This document shows, piece by piece, positions 1-8,771 of a stretch of 50,616 nucleotides of DNA. Location of the stretch: contig NZ_BARG01000107.1 of the NCBI RefSeq assembly GCF_000376565.1, positions 1 through 50,616 of the forward strand, in the 5' to 3' direction. This DNA comes from Streptomyces hokutonensis. GTDB taxonomy: Bacteria > Actinomycetota > Actinomycetes > Streptomycetales > Streptomycetaceae. The translations under genes and the position numbers were made by a program. The notes below the pieces were generated by a model. It saw only the letters and a program-made list of their open reading frames with translations. It had not been told where the DNA came from and ran no database searches. Numbering within the stretch: the stretch's first letter is position 1; the number at the start of each line of letters is the position of its first letter.

Positions 1-234
1 TGCTTCGACTGTGAGGATGATCAGGTGCCGCTTCGGGCGGTGGCCTGACCCGTGCTTCGACTGGCGCTGTTGCCTTTGCATTGATCTGTCGGCCACTGCT
101 TGGAGCGGTACACACTGCCGCCGGGCAGGGGACGTGTCCCGATAGGGGCCTTCGCGACAGGCACCGTCACAGTCTTGACCGCCCCGGCCCGGCGACGGTC
201 ACCCACACCCGAGGCGATCAGGAGACAGGCGACC
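1..234 (+). ncRNA. Non-coding left end of the IS110 element, candidate bridge RNA region
   Basis: This stretch precedes the likely start of the IS110 recombinase and has no convincing gene. The 10-mer TGCTTCGACT occurs twice, at 1-10 and 53-62. In IS110-group elements the structured guide (bridge/seek) RNA is encoded between the left end and the recombinase gene, so such an RNA is expected here. That is inference from the family; I did not fold the RNA or identify its loops. The element may begin left of the window. Confidence 0.35.
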
Positions 235-1347
235 TTGCCCAGCATCACGCAGTCCGCTGCCCCGTGTCACATCCCGGCCGACGCCGCCGGGGAAGTCCTG
301 CTCGGCGTCGACACCCACAAGGACGTCCACGCCGCGGCCGTCATCACCACGCTCGGCGCCACTTTGGACGGCCGCACCTTCCCCGCAACTGCTGAGGGCT
401 ATCGCCAACTCGTGGCCTGGGCCCGCTCGTTCGGCCTGCTGCGCCGCGCCGGAGTCGAGTGCACCGGCTCCTACGGAGCCGCTCTGACACGGCACCTACG
501 CACCGAGGGCATCGAGGTGACCGAGGTCAACCAGCCCGACAGGGCCGCCCGACGGCGCCACGGCAAGACCGATGCCATCGATGCCGAAGCCGCCGCTCGC
601 GCCGTGCTGTCCGGCCGGGCCACGGCCACAGCGAAGACGAGCGACGGCCCGGTGGAGATGCTGCGGCTGTTCAAACTGGCCAAAGGGTCCGCGATCAAGT
701 CCCGCACCCAGGCCATCAACCAGCTCAAGAGCGTCCTGGTCTGCGCGGACGTCGAACTTCGCGAATCCCTGGCCGGGCTGAGCAACCCGAAGCTGTTCCA
801 GCAGTGCGCCGCACTCACGGAGTCGGAGGACTTTGGGCCGGCAGGGGCCGCGCGGCACACCTTGAGACTGCTGGCCCGCCGCATTCAGAGCCTGACCGAG
901 GAGATCACCGAGCTCACCGGGCGGATAACCGAAGCGATCACGTCGAGCACTCCTGGACTGCTCGAGGTGAACGGCGTCGGCCCGGACAGCGCCGCGACCC
1001 TGCTCATCGCTGCCGGGGACAACCCTGAACGCCTCGGCAACGAAGCATCCTTCGCAGCCTTGTGCGGCACCAGCCCCGTCGAGGCATCCTCCGGCAAGAC
1101 CCAGCGCCGCAGGCTCAACCGAGGCGGTGACCGCCAGGCCAACGCCGCCCTCTTCCGGATCATCCTCAGTCGCCTGCGCTGGGAAAGCCGCACCCAGGAC
1201 TACATGCGCCGACGCCTCGCCGAGGGCAAGTCCCGCCGTGAGATCGTCCGCTGCCTCAAACGCTACGTCGCACGAGAGATCTACCGAATCATCGTCCCCA
1301 AGGCCACCGTGGGAGAGCGCACGGAACCAGCCCGAGGCGCCGCTTGA
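100..1347 (+). CDS. IS110 family transposase (DEDD recombinase)
   Basis: This is an IS110-type recombinase that moves its element with RuvC-like DEDD chemistry plus a C-terminal serine. In the longest frame (415 residues) the N-terminal domain starts at VLLGVDTHKDVH, with the first catalytic Asp near residue 71, followed by GVECTGSY and DAIDAEAAARAV, which supply further acidic residues. The C-terminal Tnp_20 domain begins at LLEVNGVGPDSAATLL and contains GTSPVEASSGK with the likely serine. The first 45 or so residues look non-conserved, so translation may begin at TTG 235, giving about 370 residues, closer to the usual 340-410. The frame is intact, so it may be active. It ends directly before a short right end (1346-1363) that abuts an IS3 orfB fragment, showing insertion of one IS into another. 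Confidence 0.9.
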   Translation: MERYTLPPGRGRVPIGAFATGTVTVLTAPARRRSPTPEAIRRQATLPSITQSAAPCHIPADAAGEVLLGVDTHKDVHAAAVITTLGATLDGRTFPATAEGYRQLVAWARSFGLLRRAGVECTGSYGAALTRHLRTEGIEVTEVNQPDRAARRRHGKTDAIDAEAAARAVLSGRATATAKTSDGPVEMLRLFKLAKGSAIKSRTQAINQLKSVLVCADVELRESLAGLSNPKLFQQCAALTESEDFGPAGAARHTLRLLARRIQSLTEEITELTGRITEAITSSTPGLLEVNGVGPDSAATLLIAAGDNPERLGNEASFAALCGTSPVEASSGKTQRRRLNRGGDRQANAALFRIILSRLRWESRTQDYMRRRLAEGKSRREIVRCLKRYVAREIYRIIVPKATVGERTEPARGAA

Positions 1348-1363
1348 CATCCATAGGGGCATC

Positions 1364-1567
1364 AATGCGGCTGCGGAGAGGTTCTTCGCCGTACTCAAGT
1401 CCGAGATCGGCACCACCGCTTGGCCGACCCGGATGCAGGCCCGGCAGGACGTATTCTGGTGGATCGCGCAGTATTACAACCGAGAGCGGATCCACTCGAC
1501 CATCGGCTACCTCACCCCGCATCAGGCACGGACTCGCTATCGGCAACGCCTCGACCTCGCGGCATAA
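1364..1567 (+). pseudogene. IS3 family transposase orfB, C-terminal remnant
   Basis: The frame from about 1364 reads NAAAERFFAVLKSEIGT, then WWIAQYYNRERIHSTIGYL and TPHQARTRYRQRLDLAA before a stop. This is the C-terminal end of an IS3-type orfB integrase (rve fold), including the region of the last catalytic Glu (AAAERFF). About three quarters of orfB, including both Asp residues, is absent. The break coincides with the right end of the IS110 element, so the missing part was probably displaced to the left of the window by the IS110 insertion. It cannot encode an active transposase on its own. Confidence 0.8.
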
Positions 1568-1584
1568 AAAGGAAGTGTCGGACT

Positions 1585-4500
1585 TCAAGGGGTCACTTCA
1601 CTATCGCCAAGCTCACTCATGAGTGCATCAGCAGCTCCGTTCGACACCGTAGGTTCCGGCAAGGAGCATTCGAACCACACGACCTTGCCGGTGCTCAGCC
1701 GGGTGCTGCCCCAGCGGTTGGCCAGCTTGTTGACCAAGTAGAGCCCGAGTCCCTCTGCCTCACCGAACCGCGGCTGCCGCATACGGGGCAGCTGAGAAGA
1801 ATCGTCGCCAACTTCGCAGCGCAGCACATCGGTACGCAGCAACCGCAACGCCACCGGCCGGGACGAGTAGCGGACAGCATTGGTCACGACTTCACTTACG
1901 AGTAGTTCGACCACGCCACTGAGCTCCTCCAGCCCCCACCGGGCCAACGCTCTCCGGGCCCTTCGCCGGGCCTTGCCCGGCGAGGTTTCCTCGGGCTCCA
2001 GGAACCAGTACGCCACGTCGCTGGGCGCGATCCCCTCGAAGCGGGCGGCGAGCAGCGCGATGTCGTCGTCCCGGTGGTCCCGGCCGAGCAGGTCGAACAC
2101 CTCGTCGCACAGGGCGTCGAGGGGCGGCGGATGGCCGGGTCCGGTGTGCTGCGCGACCGCGGTGACCTTCTCGCGCAGTTGCTCTATCCCAGTCCACACG
2201 TCCCGCAGCCGCGACTCGACCAGCCCGTCCGTGTACAGGAGCAGAGTCGCTCCGGCCGGTGCGTCGAGCTCTACGGCCTCGAAGTCGACGCCGCCGACAC
2301 CGATCGGTGGGGCGGGAGGTACCGGCAGGATATCGGCCCGGCCGCCCAGATGCAGCAGTATCGGCGGCGGATGGCCGGCGTTGGCGATGGTGATGCGTTG
2401 CGAGACCGGGTCGTAGACCGCGTAGAGGCAGGTCGCCATGTGCTCGGTGCCCAGGCGCTGGGCCTGTTCGTCGAGATGGTGCAGAACCTCCTGCGGGGGC
2501 AGGTCGAGACCAGCTAGGGTCTGCGTGGCCGTCCGCAGCTGGCCCATGATCATTGCGGACGTCATGGAGTGGCCCATGACGTCGCCGACGACGAGGGCGA
2601 CCCGGCTGCCGGGCAGCGGGATCGCGTCGTACCAGTCGCCGCCGACGCGGGCGGTCTCGGCGGCCGGGAGGTAGCGGGCCGCCAGCCGCACGCCAGGCGT
2701 ACCGGGGAGTGACTCCGGCAGCATGGTGCGCTGCAGTTCGCGGGCGGTGTACGCCTCGCGGCCGTAGAGCCTCGCCTTGTCGATGGCCAGCGCGCTGTGC
2801 GTGGCGAGCTGGGCGGCGACCAGGAGGTCGTCGGCCTCGAATGCCATCCGCTCCGAGCTGCGCAGGAAGAGCGCCACCCCGATCTCCCTGCGCCGGCCAC
2901 GCAGCGGGGCAAGGATCACGCGCTGACCGTGGGGGACGATCGACTCGTCGCCCTCGCTGAGGAGTTCGGACAGCGCTGCACGCGCGGCGGGTGCATCCGT
3001 GAAGACTGGGCGGACGCCGCGCAGGACTTCGGAGAGACCACCGCCGAGCCGTACCTGACACTCCGCCAGACCGACGTGCGGGCCGGACTGATTTCTTCGG
3101 CCGGAGCCCCACCGCCGCAATGTCACGGGTTCAATGGGCGTCTCGTTGTCGACCGTGATGGGGTCACGAAGATATAGGACGAGTGTGTCGGCGAAAGCAG
3201 GGACGGCGGTGCCGAAGAGGGCATGGACGATTTCGTCGGTATCGATCCCACCGGCGATTCGGGCCGTCGCCGAGGCCAGGATGGATGCCATGCCGTCCGG
3301 CCCTGGTTCGCCGTGGTCGAGTGCCCGCAGGACATCGTGAGTGGCGCGGCCGAACGGCTGTATTTCGGCAGGAAGGAGCTGTAGTGCTTGGGGGTTGTGC
3401 AGAACTGCGGGCACGCTCATCGTGCTGTCGACCCGGGCCCGGACATACGTCTCCAGCATTCCGCACAAGCGCCATGCCTCGTGCTGGGGAAGTAACTGCT
3501 TCAGTTCTTCTTCGACACCGTTGCGGAAGGTCACCACGAACACGCCGCTGTCCTGCGAGTGAAGTGACACGATGTCGCTTGTGATCAGCTCGGCGAGGTC
3601 GGCGACGGTGGCTTCGGGTACGAGCTCTCGCCGGATCAGTTGAAGCACGGGAAGGCTGATGCGCCCGACCAGTGAGCACAGGACTGCGAGCTTGACCGTA
3701 TCGGGCGAAGCTGTGCGGATGAATGCTTGGACTGGGTTGACTTGTGTGGCACGGGTGTGGGGCGAACTGCCGCGCCGGAGGCGGCCCGTTGCGGGGATGA
3801 GTACGGTGTCGCAGCCGCCGGGGTCGCCACGCATCTGGGCCCGTGCCCAGCGACCGAGCGAGTGCGGGCTGAGCGAGAGGATGGGAATGGGGAGCCATGG
3901 TGACGGGCCGTCCTGTGAATTTTCCAGGAGCAGCGGTACCTCGAACCTCAATGTTGTGCTGCTGTTGCCCGGCACTGCTTGAACGGCTGTAGCGCCCGGA
4001 AGGTCAAGTGCACTGCGCCGCCACAGTTTCGGGGGCAGTGGATCAAGTAGGGCCACTGGTGTCGACTGGGCCCATGCTCGCAGTTGCTTCCAAATTTTCC
4101 GCCGGTACCAGCCGGGGGCCGAGCAGTCTGAGATGACCAGGACCAGGCGTCTGCCCTGTGGGGAGAGTACGTGATCTGGACCGGCCACCGCCCCTTGGTG
4201 ATCGTGGAGGAGGGGTTGTGAGTTCTCGAAGGTCAGTCCCCAGGTACGCAGAAGCCGAAAGGCGCCGAGGTGGTCCAGGACGCGTTCGAATTCGGCGATC
4301 GTTTCTGTCCACACCTGCATGGAGAGCGACTGGTCGACGATCAGCAGAAGGTCGAACCAGCGTTCCGGAGCGGCTCGCAGTGCGGGGATGAGTTCTCCGC
4401 TGCGCGCGTATCCGTCGATGGTGCGTTCGATGTCCAGCTCAGTGTGCAGGCCAGCTGCCCATGGTCGTTTGTAGGCTCGGAGCGCGCGTGACAGCTCAAG

Positions 4501-4830
4501 AGCTTTGGGAAGGGCCCGGCCTCGGGCGACGGCAACCAAGTCGCCCGGCATGCTGCCGGGGCTGTCAGAGAGTTGCTCGTGCATCGCCGCGCCGTGCTGG
4601 GGTGAGTCCGCTGATGCCCGGTCGCTCTGTGGTCGGTCGTGCTGTGTGTCGTCAGTCCTCTGCGGTGTCGGCCCGTAGTTGCTGGTATCTGGCTGCCGAA
4701 GACCCGCTTCCCCGCGGACCGTGGCGGCCAGCCAGACGGCTTCGGCCAGGACCGTTGCGTCCAGGTCTGTCCCCGCGGCACGCAGGCTGTGCAGTACGCG
4801 AGCCAAGTTGTCAGGCACGGGAGAGCTCAC
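1585..4830 (-). CDS. SAV_2336-type vWA-like protein fused to GAF, SpoIIE/PP2C phosphatase and HATPase domains
   Basis: This giant regulator (1081 residues) is the last gene of the four-gene operon. Residues 155-350 look like a vWA/SAV_2336 domain with a MIDAS-like D-x-S-x-S at 166-170. Residues about 545-690 look like a GAF sensor, continuing into a helical linker. Residues 705-930 are a SpoIIE/RsbU-type PP2C phosphatase with metal ligands in GGDWYD (730-735), VGDVMGH (748-754), YTDGL (866-870) and DDD (921-923). Residues 940-1060 form an RsbW-like ATPase with the N-box ELLVSEVVTNAV and GLGLYLV. The GTG start at 4830 overlaps the AAA gene by 20 bases, which argues for translational coupling. 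In VMAP systems the vWA protein pairs with a MoxR ATPase; the phosphatase plus ATPase tail resembles an anti-sigma partner-switching module. Domains are read by eye; substrates are unknown. Confidence 0.88.
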   Translation of the reverse strand: MSSPVPDNLARVLHSLRAAGTDLDATVLAEAVWLAATVRGEAGLRQPDTSNYGPTPQRTDDTQHDRPQSDRASADSPQHGAAMHEQLSDSPGSMPGDLVAVARGRALPKALELSRALRAYKRPWAAGLHTELDIERTIDGYARSGELIPALRAAPERWFDLLLIVDQSLSMQVWTETIAEFERVLDHLGAFRLLRTWGLTFENSQPLLHDHQGAVAGPDHVLSPQGRRLVLVISDCSAPGWYRRKIWKQLRAWAQSTPVALLDPLPPKLWRRSALDLPGATAVQAVPGNSSTTLRFEVPLLLENSQDGPSPWLPIPILSLSPHSLGRWARAQMRGDPGGCDTVLIPATGRLRRGSSPHTRATQVNPVQAFIRTASPDTVKLAVLCSLVGRISLPVLQLIRRELVPEATVADLAELITSDIVSLHSQDSGVFVVTFRNGVEEELKQLLPQHEAWRLCGMLETYVRARVDSTMSVPAVLHNPQALQLLPAEIQPFGRATHDVLRALDHGEPGPDGMASILASATARIAGGIDTDEIVHALFGTAVPAFADTLVLYLRDPITVDNETPIEPVTLRRWGSGRRNQSGPHVGLAECQVRLGGGLSEVLRGVRPVFTDAPAARAALSELLSEGDESIVPHGQRVILAPLRGRRREIGVALFLRSSERMAFEADDLLVAAQLATHSALAIDKARLYGREAYTARELQRTMLPESLPGTPGVRLAARYLPAAETARVGGDWYDAIPLPGSRVALVVGDVMGHSMTSAMIMGQLRTATQTLAGLDLPPQEVLHHLDEQAQRLGTEHMATCLYAVYDPVSQRITIANAGHPPPILLHLGGRADILPVPPAPPIGVGGVDFEAVELDAPAGATLLLYTDGLVESRLRDVWTGIEQLREKVTAVAQHTGPGHPPPLDALCDEVFDLLGRDHRDDDIALLAARFEGIAPSDVAYWFLEPEETSPGKARRRARRALARWGLEELSGVVELLVSEVVTNAVRYSSRPVALRLLRTDVLRCEVGDDSSQLPRMRQPRFGEAEGLGLYLVNKLANRWGSTRLSTGKVVWFECSLPEPTVSNGAADALMSELGDSEVTP

Positions 4831-5740
4831 GCATGAGTAGTTCGGCGACCTCCTGCCGGCCGCGCCCTTCGGGAGCGGTGGTTCCGGATATCACGTAGAC
4901 GGCGTTGAGGAGTTGGTCGATGGCCAGGCTGTCGCCGCCTTCCAGTCTGGCGACGAATTCCTCGACGAGGTCTTTCAGTGGTCCTCCGGCGTCGATGTCG
5001 ATCTGCAGGTGAGCCAAGATCATTTGGCGGAGCAGGGGAACTGTCGGTGGCGCCATGGTGTAGCGGATGCACCGGCGCAGGAATGCGGCGGGGAAGTCCC
5101 GCTCGCCGTTGCTGGTCATCACGATGAAGGGGAACTGTGTGCAGCGCACGCGGCCCCGTTCGATGTCGTGATGCTCGTCGCTGCCCCACTGCCGGACGGA
5201 GACGAGGTCCTCTTGATAGCGGGCGAGTTCGGGGATCTCGTATTCGCCGCGTTCCAGGACGTCGAGGAGGTCGCTGGGAAGGTCGAGATCGCTCTTGTCC
5301 ACCTCGTCGATCAGCAGCGCGCGTGGATGGTCCGAAGGCAGCAGGGCCGTGCCCAGCGGTCCCAGCTGCATGAACGGCGCGATGTCATCGACCCCGCCGG
5401 CTTGGCCGATCCGCTGAGCGTGAATTCGGCCGAGGGCGTCGTACCGGTACAGCGCCTCGTTCAGGGTGCTGCGGGAGGTGATGTGCCAGCGCAGCACCGC
5501 GCCGAGTTTCAGCTCGCTGGCCACCTGCTCGATGACGGTGGACTTGCCCGATCCGGCCGGACCGGTCACCAGCAGCGGCCGGCGCAGATGGAGCGCCGCG
5601 TTCACCGACTCCACCAGACCCGCCGGTGGCTTGAATTCCTTCGCCATCGCGCGACGGGGGAACATCCGCCATGGTGGTGGGGGCGCGAGTGCCACGTCGC
5701 GGGGGATGCCGTCTCCTACGTAGTACGGATTCCAAGTCAT
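4811..5740 (-). CDS. MoxR-type AAA ATPase of the VMAP operon
   Basis: This AAA+ ATPase (309 residues) belongs to the MoxR group, which works as a chaperone-like remodeller together with vWA proteins. Walker A is GPAGSGKS at residues 60-67 and Walker B is LLIDEVDK, followed by SDLLDVLERGEYEIPE. Sensor 1 is VMTSNGERDFP and the arginine-finger region is FLRRCIRY. The ATG at 5740 shares the sequence ATGA with the stop of the upstream caspase gene, and the C-terminus overlaps the next gene by 20 bases. A longer upstream frame exists but would run into the caspase gene, so 5740 is preferred. It likely couples ATP hydrolysis to activation of the caspase-VMAP effector through the vWA protein. Confidence 0.92.
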   Translation of the reverse strand: MTWNPYYVGDGIPRDVALAPPPPWRMFPRRAMAKEFKPPAGLVESVNAALHLRRPLLVTGPAGSGKSTVIEQVASELKLGAVLRWHITSRSTLNEALYRYDALGRIHAQRIGQAGGVDDIAPFMQLGPLGTALLPSDHPRALLIDEVDKSDLDLPSDLLDVLERGEYEIPELARYQEDLVSVRQWGSDEHHDIERGRVRCTQFPFIVMTSNGERDFPAAFLRRCIRYTMAPPTVPLLRQMILAHLQIDIDAGGPLKDLVEEFVARLEGGDSLAIDQLLNAVYVISGTTAPEGRGRQEVAELLMRELSRA

Positions 5741-7806
5741 AGAGCGCTCCCGTGTGCGGCGTCCTGGCTGTCGAACCAGCTGCAGAAATCGAGCCATTCG
5801 AGGTCGTGCCAGACCGATCTCAGGTCGGCGAGCCGATCGGACGGAGCGGCCGAACCGCCCTGCCAGCGGCGTCGGTACGCCTCGGCCAGCTCTGTGGGCA
5901 GGCGGTCCCAGAACGTGTCCAGGAGTGCCTGTTCGGTGGGCGAGAAGTTGTTGTTCGTGTCGGGCCACAGCACGACCGGCACATAGGCCAGGAGCAACTC
6001 CATCAGCTGCTTCAGGTGGGCCGGCCGGTGCGCGAATGCCACCGCGCGCGTGTATCTGCCGGACTTCAGCCGCTCGCCGAGTTCCTGTGACTTGCCCTCA
6101 TCGTGCGCCGCCAGCCAGTCGACCGGGGCCTTGGCCGCGCAGGCGCTCATCTGTTCCAGGCCCGACCGGGCGTGATCATTGATCCACCACAGGTGGGCGG
6201 GCGGGTTCAGACGCATGCTCCAGCGCACGACCACGTCGTGGTTCACGCCCAGTCGGACGCCGAAGTCGGTCTCTTCGGGCTTCCAGCGCAGCAGCAGCGA
6301 GGTGGGAATGGCAACGTCCACGTGTCTCAGTGGTGCCTGGCGCATTCGGGCGTGCTTGCGTCCCCAGGCGACGGCCTCTCCGACTTTGGCTTCGACGGCA
6401 GTCTGTGTCGGGGAGCAGGTGATCTCCGCCCGCTCGCACACTCTGCCACCGTCCAGCAGCCACAGGTCCAGTGATTCGGGCCAGTCGTCAGCCACCGTGG
6501 CATGCAAGCTGACCACCAGCCGCAACCGTCGTGCGGCCTGACCGCGAACCAGGTCTTCTTGGGCGTCGTTGAGTTCTATGCGGGCCCCGCAGGCATCCGC
6601 CCAGTCAGTGATCTCGGGAGCCGAGAGGTCCAGTCCGGCGTCGGCGCCGAGTGCCGCAACGAATCGGGTGAGCAAGGCTGTACGACTGTCCCCGACGCGC
6701 GGTGCGCGCAGGACGAGGAGCTCAAGGAGATCTGTGAGCAGGGCGGTGCCCGTGGTTGCCGGCATCAGCGCGTAGACGTCGTTGGGCAGCGGGGGCAGTG
6801 CCTTACGCAGACCGTGGGTGGTGAGTTTGTAGCCCATCCAGGAGACAAGGAAGGATTGGGTGAGAAGGCAGGTGCGCAGAGCGTCCACCACGTGGATGGC
6901 CCTGTAGACAAGGGCGATCGGGCCGATGGCTGTGCCGGTCTCCTTGATCGTCTGGATCTCGTGCCGGACCCGTTCCAGCTCGTGCAGGGACCACGGCTCC
7001 GGCCAGGCCACGGCGGGACCGACGGCTTCGAGCGCCGATCTGAGGTCCTCGGCGCCGAGCGTTCCAGGGCCGGGGCGATCCGTATCTGCACAGAGCGGAT
7101 TGTGTGACAGCCACAACCCCTGCGCCGCGAAGTGATCACCGTCGTGTTCCAGACTGACGATGTCCTGACCGACGATGGTGTGGCGCAGCAGCTCCCGCAG
7201 CGTGGACACTCCTGTGTGTTTTCCTGCGCCCGGGACGCCCTGTCTCAGCAGTTCAGCGAGGCGTCGGCTGAACACGAGGCCATAGGCTTCCTGATCGGCC
7301 CCGGAGGCCATGAGCAGGGACACTCGGGTGCGGCCTCCTCGCACGCCTGCTACAAGGGCCTTGACGTCGGGCACGGCTCCTGAGGCATGGCAGGTGTCGA
7401 CCAGGGCGATGACGCCGTTGACGCCCGGGTGCTCCGCCGCCTGGACGATGAGGTGGCCGATGTTCACCGCGGTGCTGAGTACGTCCGGCTGCGCGTCAGC
7501 GCCCATCAGGTACAGCTCAGAATGCCCGCCCGGGGTCATTCCGTGGCCGAGGAAGGCCAGGACCAGTGTGGCGCCGGTGTCGCCTGCCTGTCGGGCGGCC
7601 GCACGCACCGCAGTCTCGATCTGTACCTGAGTCACGTCCGTGCCGTACAGCAGGGCGATGCCGTCGGCCAGTGCAGGAGAACACTGGCCCAGGTCGTGCT
7701 GCTGAAGCGCCTTGCCCAAGGCGCGTGCGGCTCCCTCCAGTTCATCGAGGTGGCCCATGGCGGTGTTCTGAGGCGCCAGCATGAGCAGCAGCCGTGAAGC
7801 GGTCAT
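5737..7806 (-). CDS. Caspase-like protease with C-terminal VMAP-C domain (vWA-MoxR-associated protein)
   Basis: This is the central component of the operon (689 residues). Residues 1-240 form a caspase-like peptidase with the catalytic pair His88 (AFLGHGM) and Cys139 (LVDTCHASG). Residues 250-425 are a helical middle region of the kind that links effector and sensor in VMAP proteins. Residues about 430-675 match the VMAP-C type, with PTSLLLRWKP and the VVLWPDTN motif (611-618). In the predicted VMAP ternary systems, the protein is held inactive until the vWA and MoxR partners release the effector; a caspase would then cleave host proteins and stop growth. No signal peptide or membrane segment is seen. 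ATG at 7806 overlaps the hydrolase stop as ATGA, and its own stop overlaps the MoxR start in the same way. Confidence 0.88.
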   Translation of the reverse strand: MTASRLLLMLAPQNTAMGHLDELEGAARALGKALQQHDLGQCSPALADGIALLYGTDVTQVQIETAVRAAARQAGDTGATLVLAFLGHGMTPGGHSELYLMGADAQPDVLSTAVNIGHLIVQAAEHPGVNGVIALVDTCHASGAVPDVKALVAGVRGGRTRVSLLMASGADQEAYGLVFSRRLAELLRQGVPGAGKHTGVSTLRELLRHTIVGQDIVSLEHDGDHFAAQGLWLSHNPLCADTDRPGPGTLGAEDLRSALEAVGPAVAWPEPWSLHELERVRHEIQTIKETGTAIGPIALVYRAIHVVDALRTCLLTQSFLVSWMGYKLTTHGLRKALPPLPNDVYALMPATTGTALLTDLLELLVLRAPRVGDSRTALLTRFVAALGADAGLDLSAPEITDWADACGARIELNDAQEDLVRGQAARRLRLVVSLHATVADDWPESLDLWLLDGGRVCERAEITCSPTQTAVEAKVGEAVAWGRKHARMRQAPLRHVDVAIPTSLLLRWKPEETDFGVRLGVNHDVVVRWSMRLNPPAHLWWINDHARSGLEQMSACAAKAPVDWLAAHDEGKSQELGERLKSGRYTRAVAFAHRPAHLKQLMELLLAYVPVVLWPDTNNNFSPTEQALLDTFWDRLPTELAEAYRRRWQGGSAAPSDRLADLRSVWHDLEWLDFCSWFDSQDAAHGSAL

Positions 7807-8771
7807 GCCGAGAACCTCTCCTCGGCGCGGCGGATGGCCTCCACGATCGGGCCGGCCACGCTGGCCTGCGCCAAGTATTTGGTGGCTGTGTGAACCCAGA
7901 TGCCGTCGGAATCCACCCGGTCAGTCACCGGCAGGCAGCCATCGGCGTTTGGCAGCATGTCCCGCTCCAGCCACGGGCGCGGGGCGATGATGTCGTCACG
8001 GTCCCAATAGTTGAGCCACCCCTCCACACAGTCCGGTGTGGCCGGCGGCTGGGGACGCAGCCGCGGGAGTACGACAGTGCGCATGCCGATCGGAGAGCCC
8101 ACGGTCACCAGTAGTGGTACGGATCCCCGGTGGTGGTGCAGGGATTCCAGGGCGACGATGCTTCCCAGGGAATGCGCAACGACGACCGTGGGCCTGCTGT
8201 CGTCGAGAAAGCCGAGGACCCGGTCCCGGATGCGCCCGTCGAGCGTATGGCCGTTGCCGTCCGGCTCGGCCCGTGTCAGGTAGCGGGTGACCTGGGCGAG
8301 GTGACCAGCCATAATCCGTCCGCTCGCCCACTGACCCCCACGCCGGATACCGGGCAGGGCTAACAGAGTTGTGCAGACATTCACCAGCCGCCGTACGAGA
8401 TCTCCGCTGCCTTGAGCCTGCTGTGTCGCCGTCAGCTCCACGCGTGCATGCTGCAACACACGCCGTTCGCCCTCCTCGGGGCGGGTGTCCAGCTGCGCCT
8501 CAATCATGTCTCCGAGCAGCTGTCGAAGGGCCTCACTCTCGGCTGCCTCTACGAGCGGTGCCGGCCCGCCCTGGGCATCCGGGTCCACGAACAGGTCACC
8601 GTAGTAGGCGAAGGCCGTGTCAGCGAACCCATTCTGGTCCAATGTCGTTGCCACCCGGGAATGGCCCGCCTTGCGTACCCCTGTGGCCAGGGCCGCGAGC
8701 CAGGAGTTGCGCTCCGCCTCGGGATCCCGCGCAGCGCCGATGCCATGAACAAATACCAAGGCCGGTCTCAC
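7803..8771 (-). CDS. Alpha/beta hydrolase, first gene of the VMAP operon
   Basis: This is a serine hydrolase of the alpha/beta fold (322 residues from GTG 8771). It starts with RPALVFVHGIGAARD, an oxyanion-loop type HG motif, and has the nucleophile elbow AHSLGS in VVVAHSLGSIVALESL. A later Asp (YWDRDDII) and a His (WVHTATKYL) could complete the triad. No signal peptide is visible, so it should act in the cytoplasm, possibly on lipids or esters. A GTG at 8816 in the same frame is possible, but 8771 has a purine-rich GGGGGAGGGGG seven bases upstream. The stop overlaps the caspase gene as ATGA, so both are almost certainly co-translated. The substrate is unknown; a second effector such as a phospholipase is one possibility. 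Confidence 0.8.
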   Translation of the reverse strand: MRPALVFVHGIGAARDPEAERNSWLAALATGVRKAGHSRVATTLDQNGFADTAFAYYGDLFVDPDAQGGPAPLVEAAESEALRQLLGDMIEAQLDTRPEEGERRVLQHARVELTATQQAQGSGDLVRRLVNVCTTLLALPGIRRGGQWASGRIMAGHLAQVTRYLTRAEPDGNGHTLDGRIRDRVLGFLDDSRPTVVVAHSLGSIVALESLHHHRGSVPLLVTVGSPIGMRTVVLPRLRPQPPATPDCVEGWLNYWDRDDIIAPRPWLERDMLPNADGCLPVTDRVDSDGIWVHTATKYLAQASVAGPIVEAIRRAEERFSA

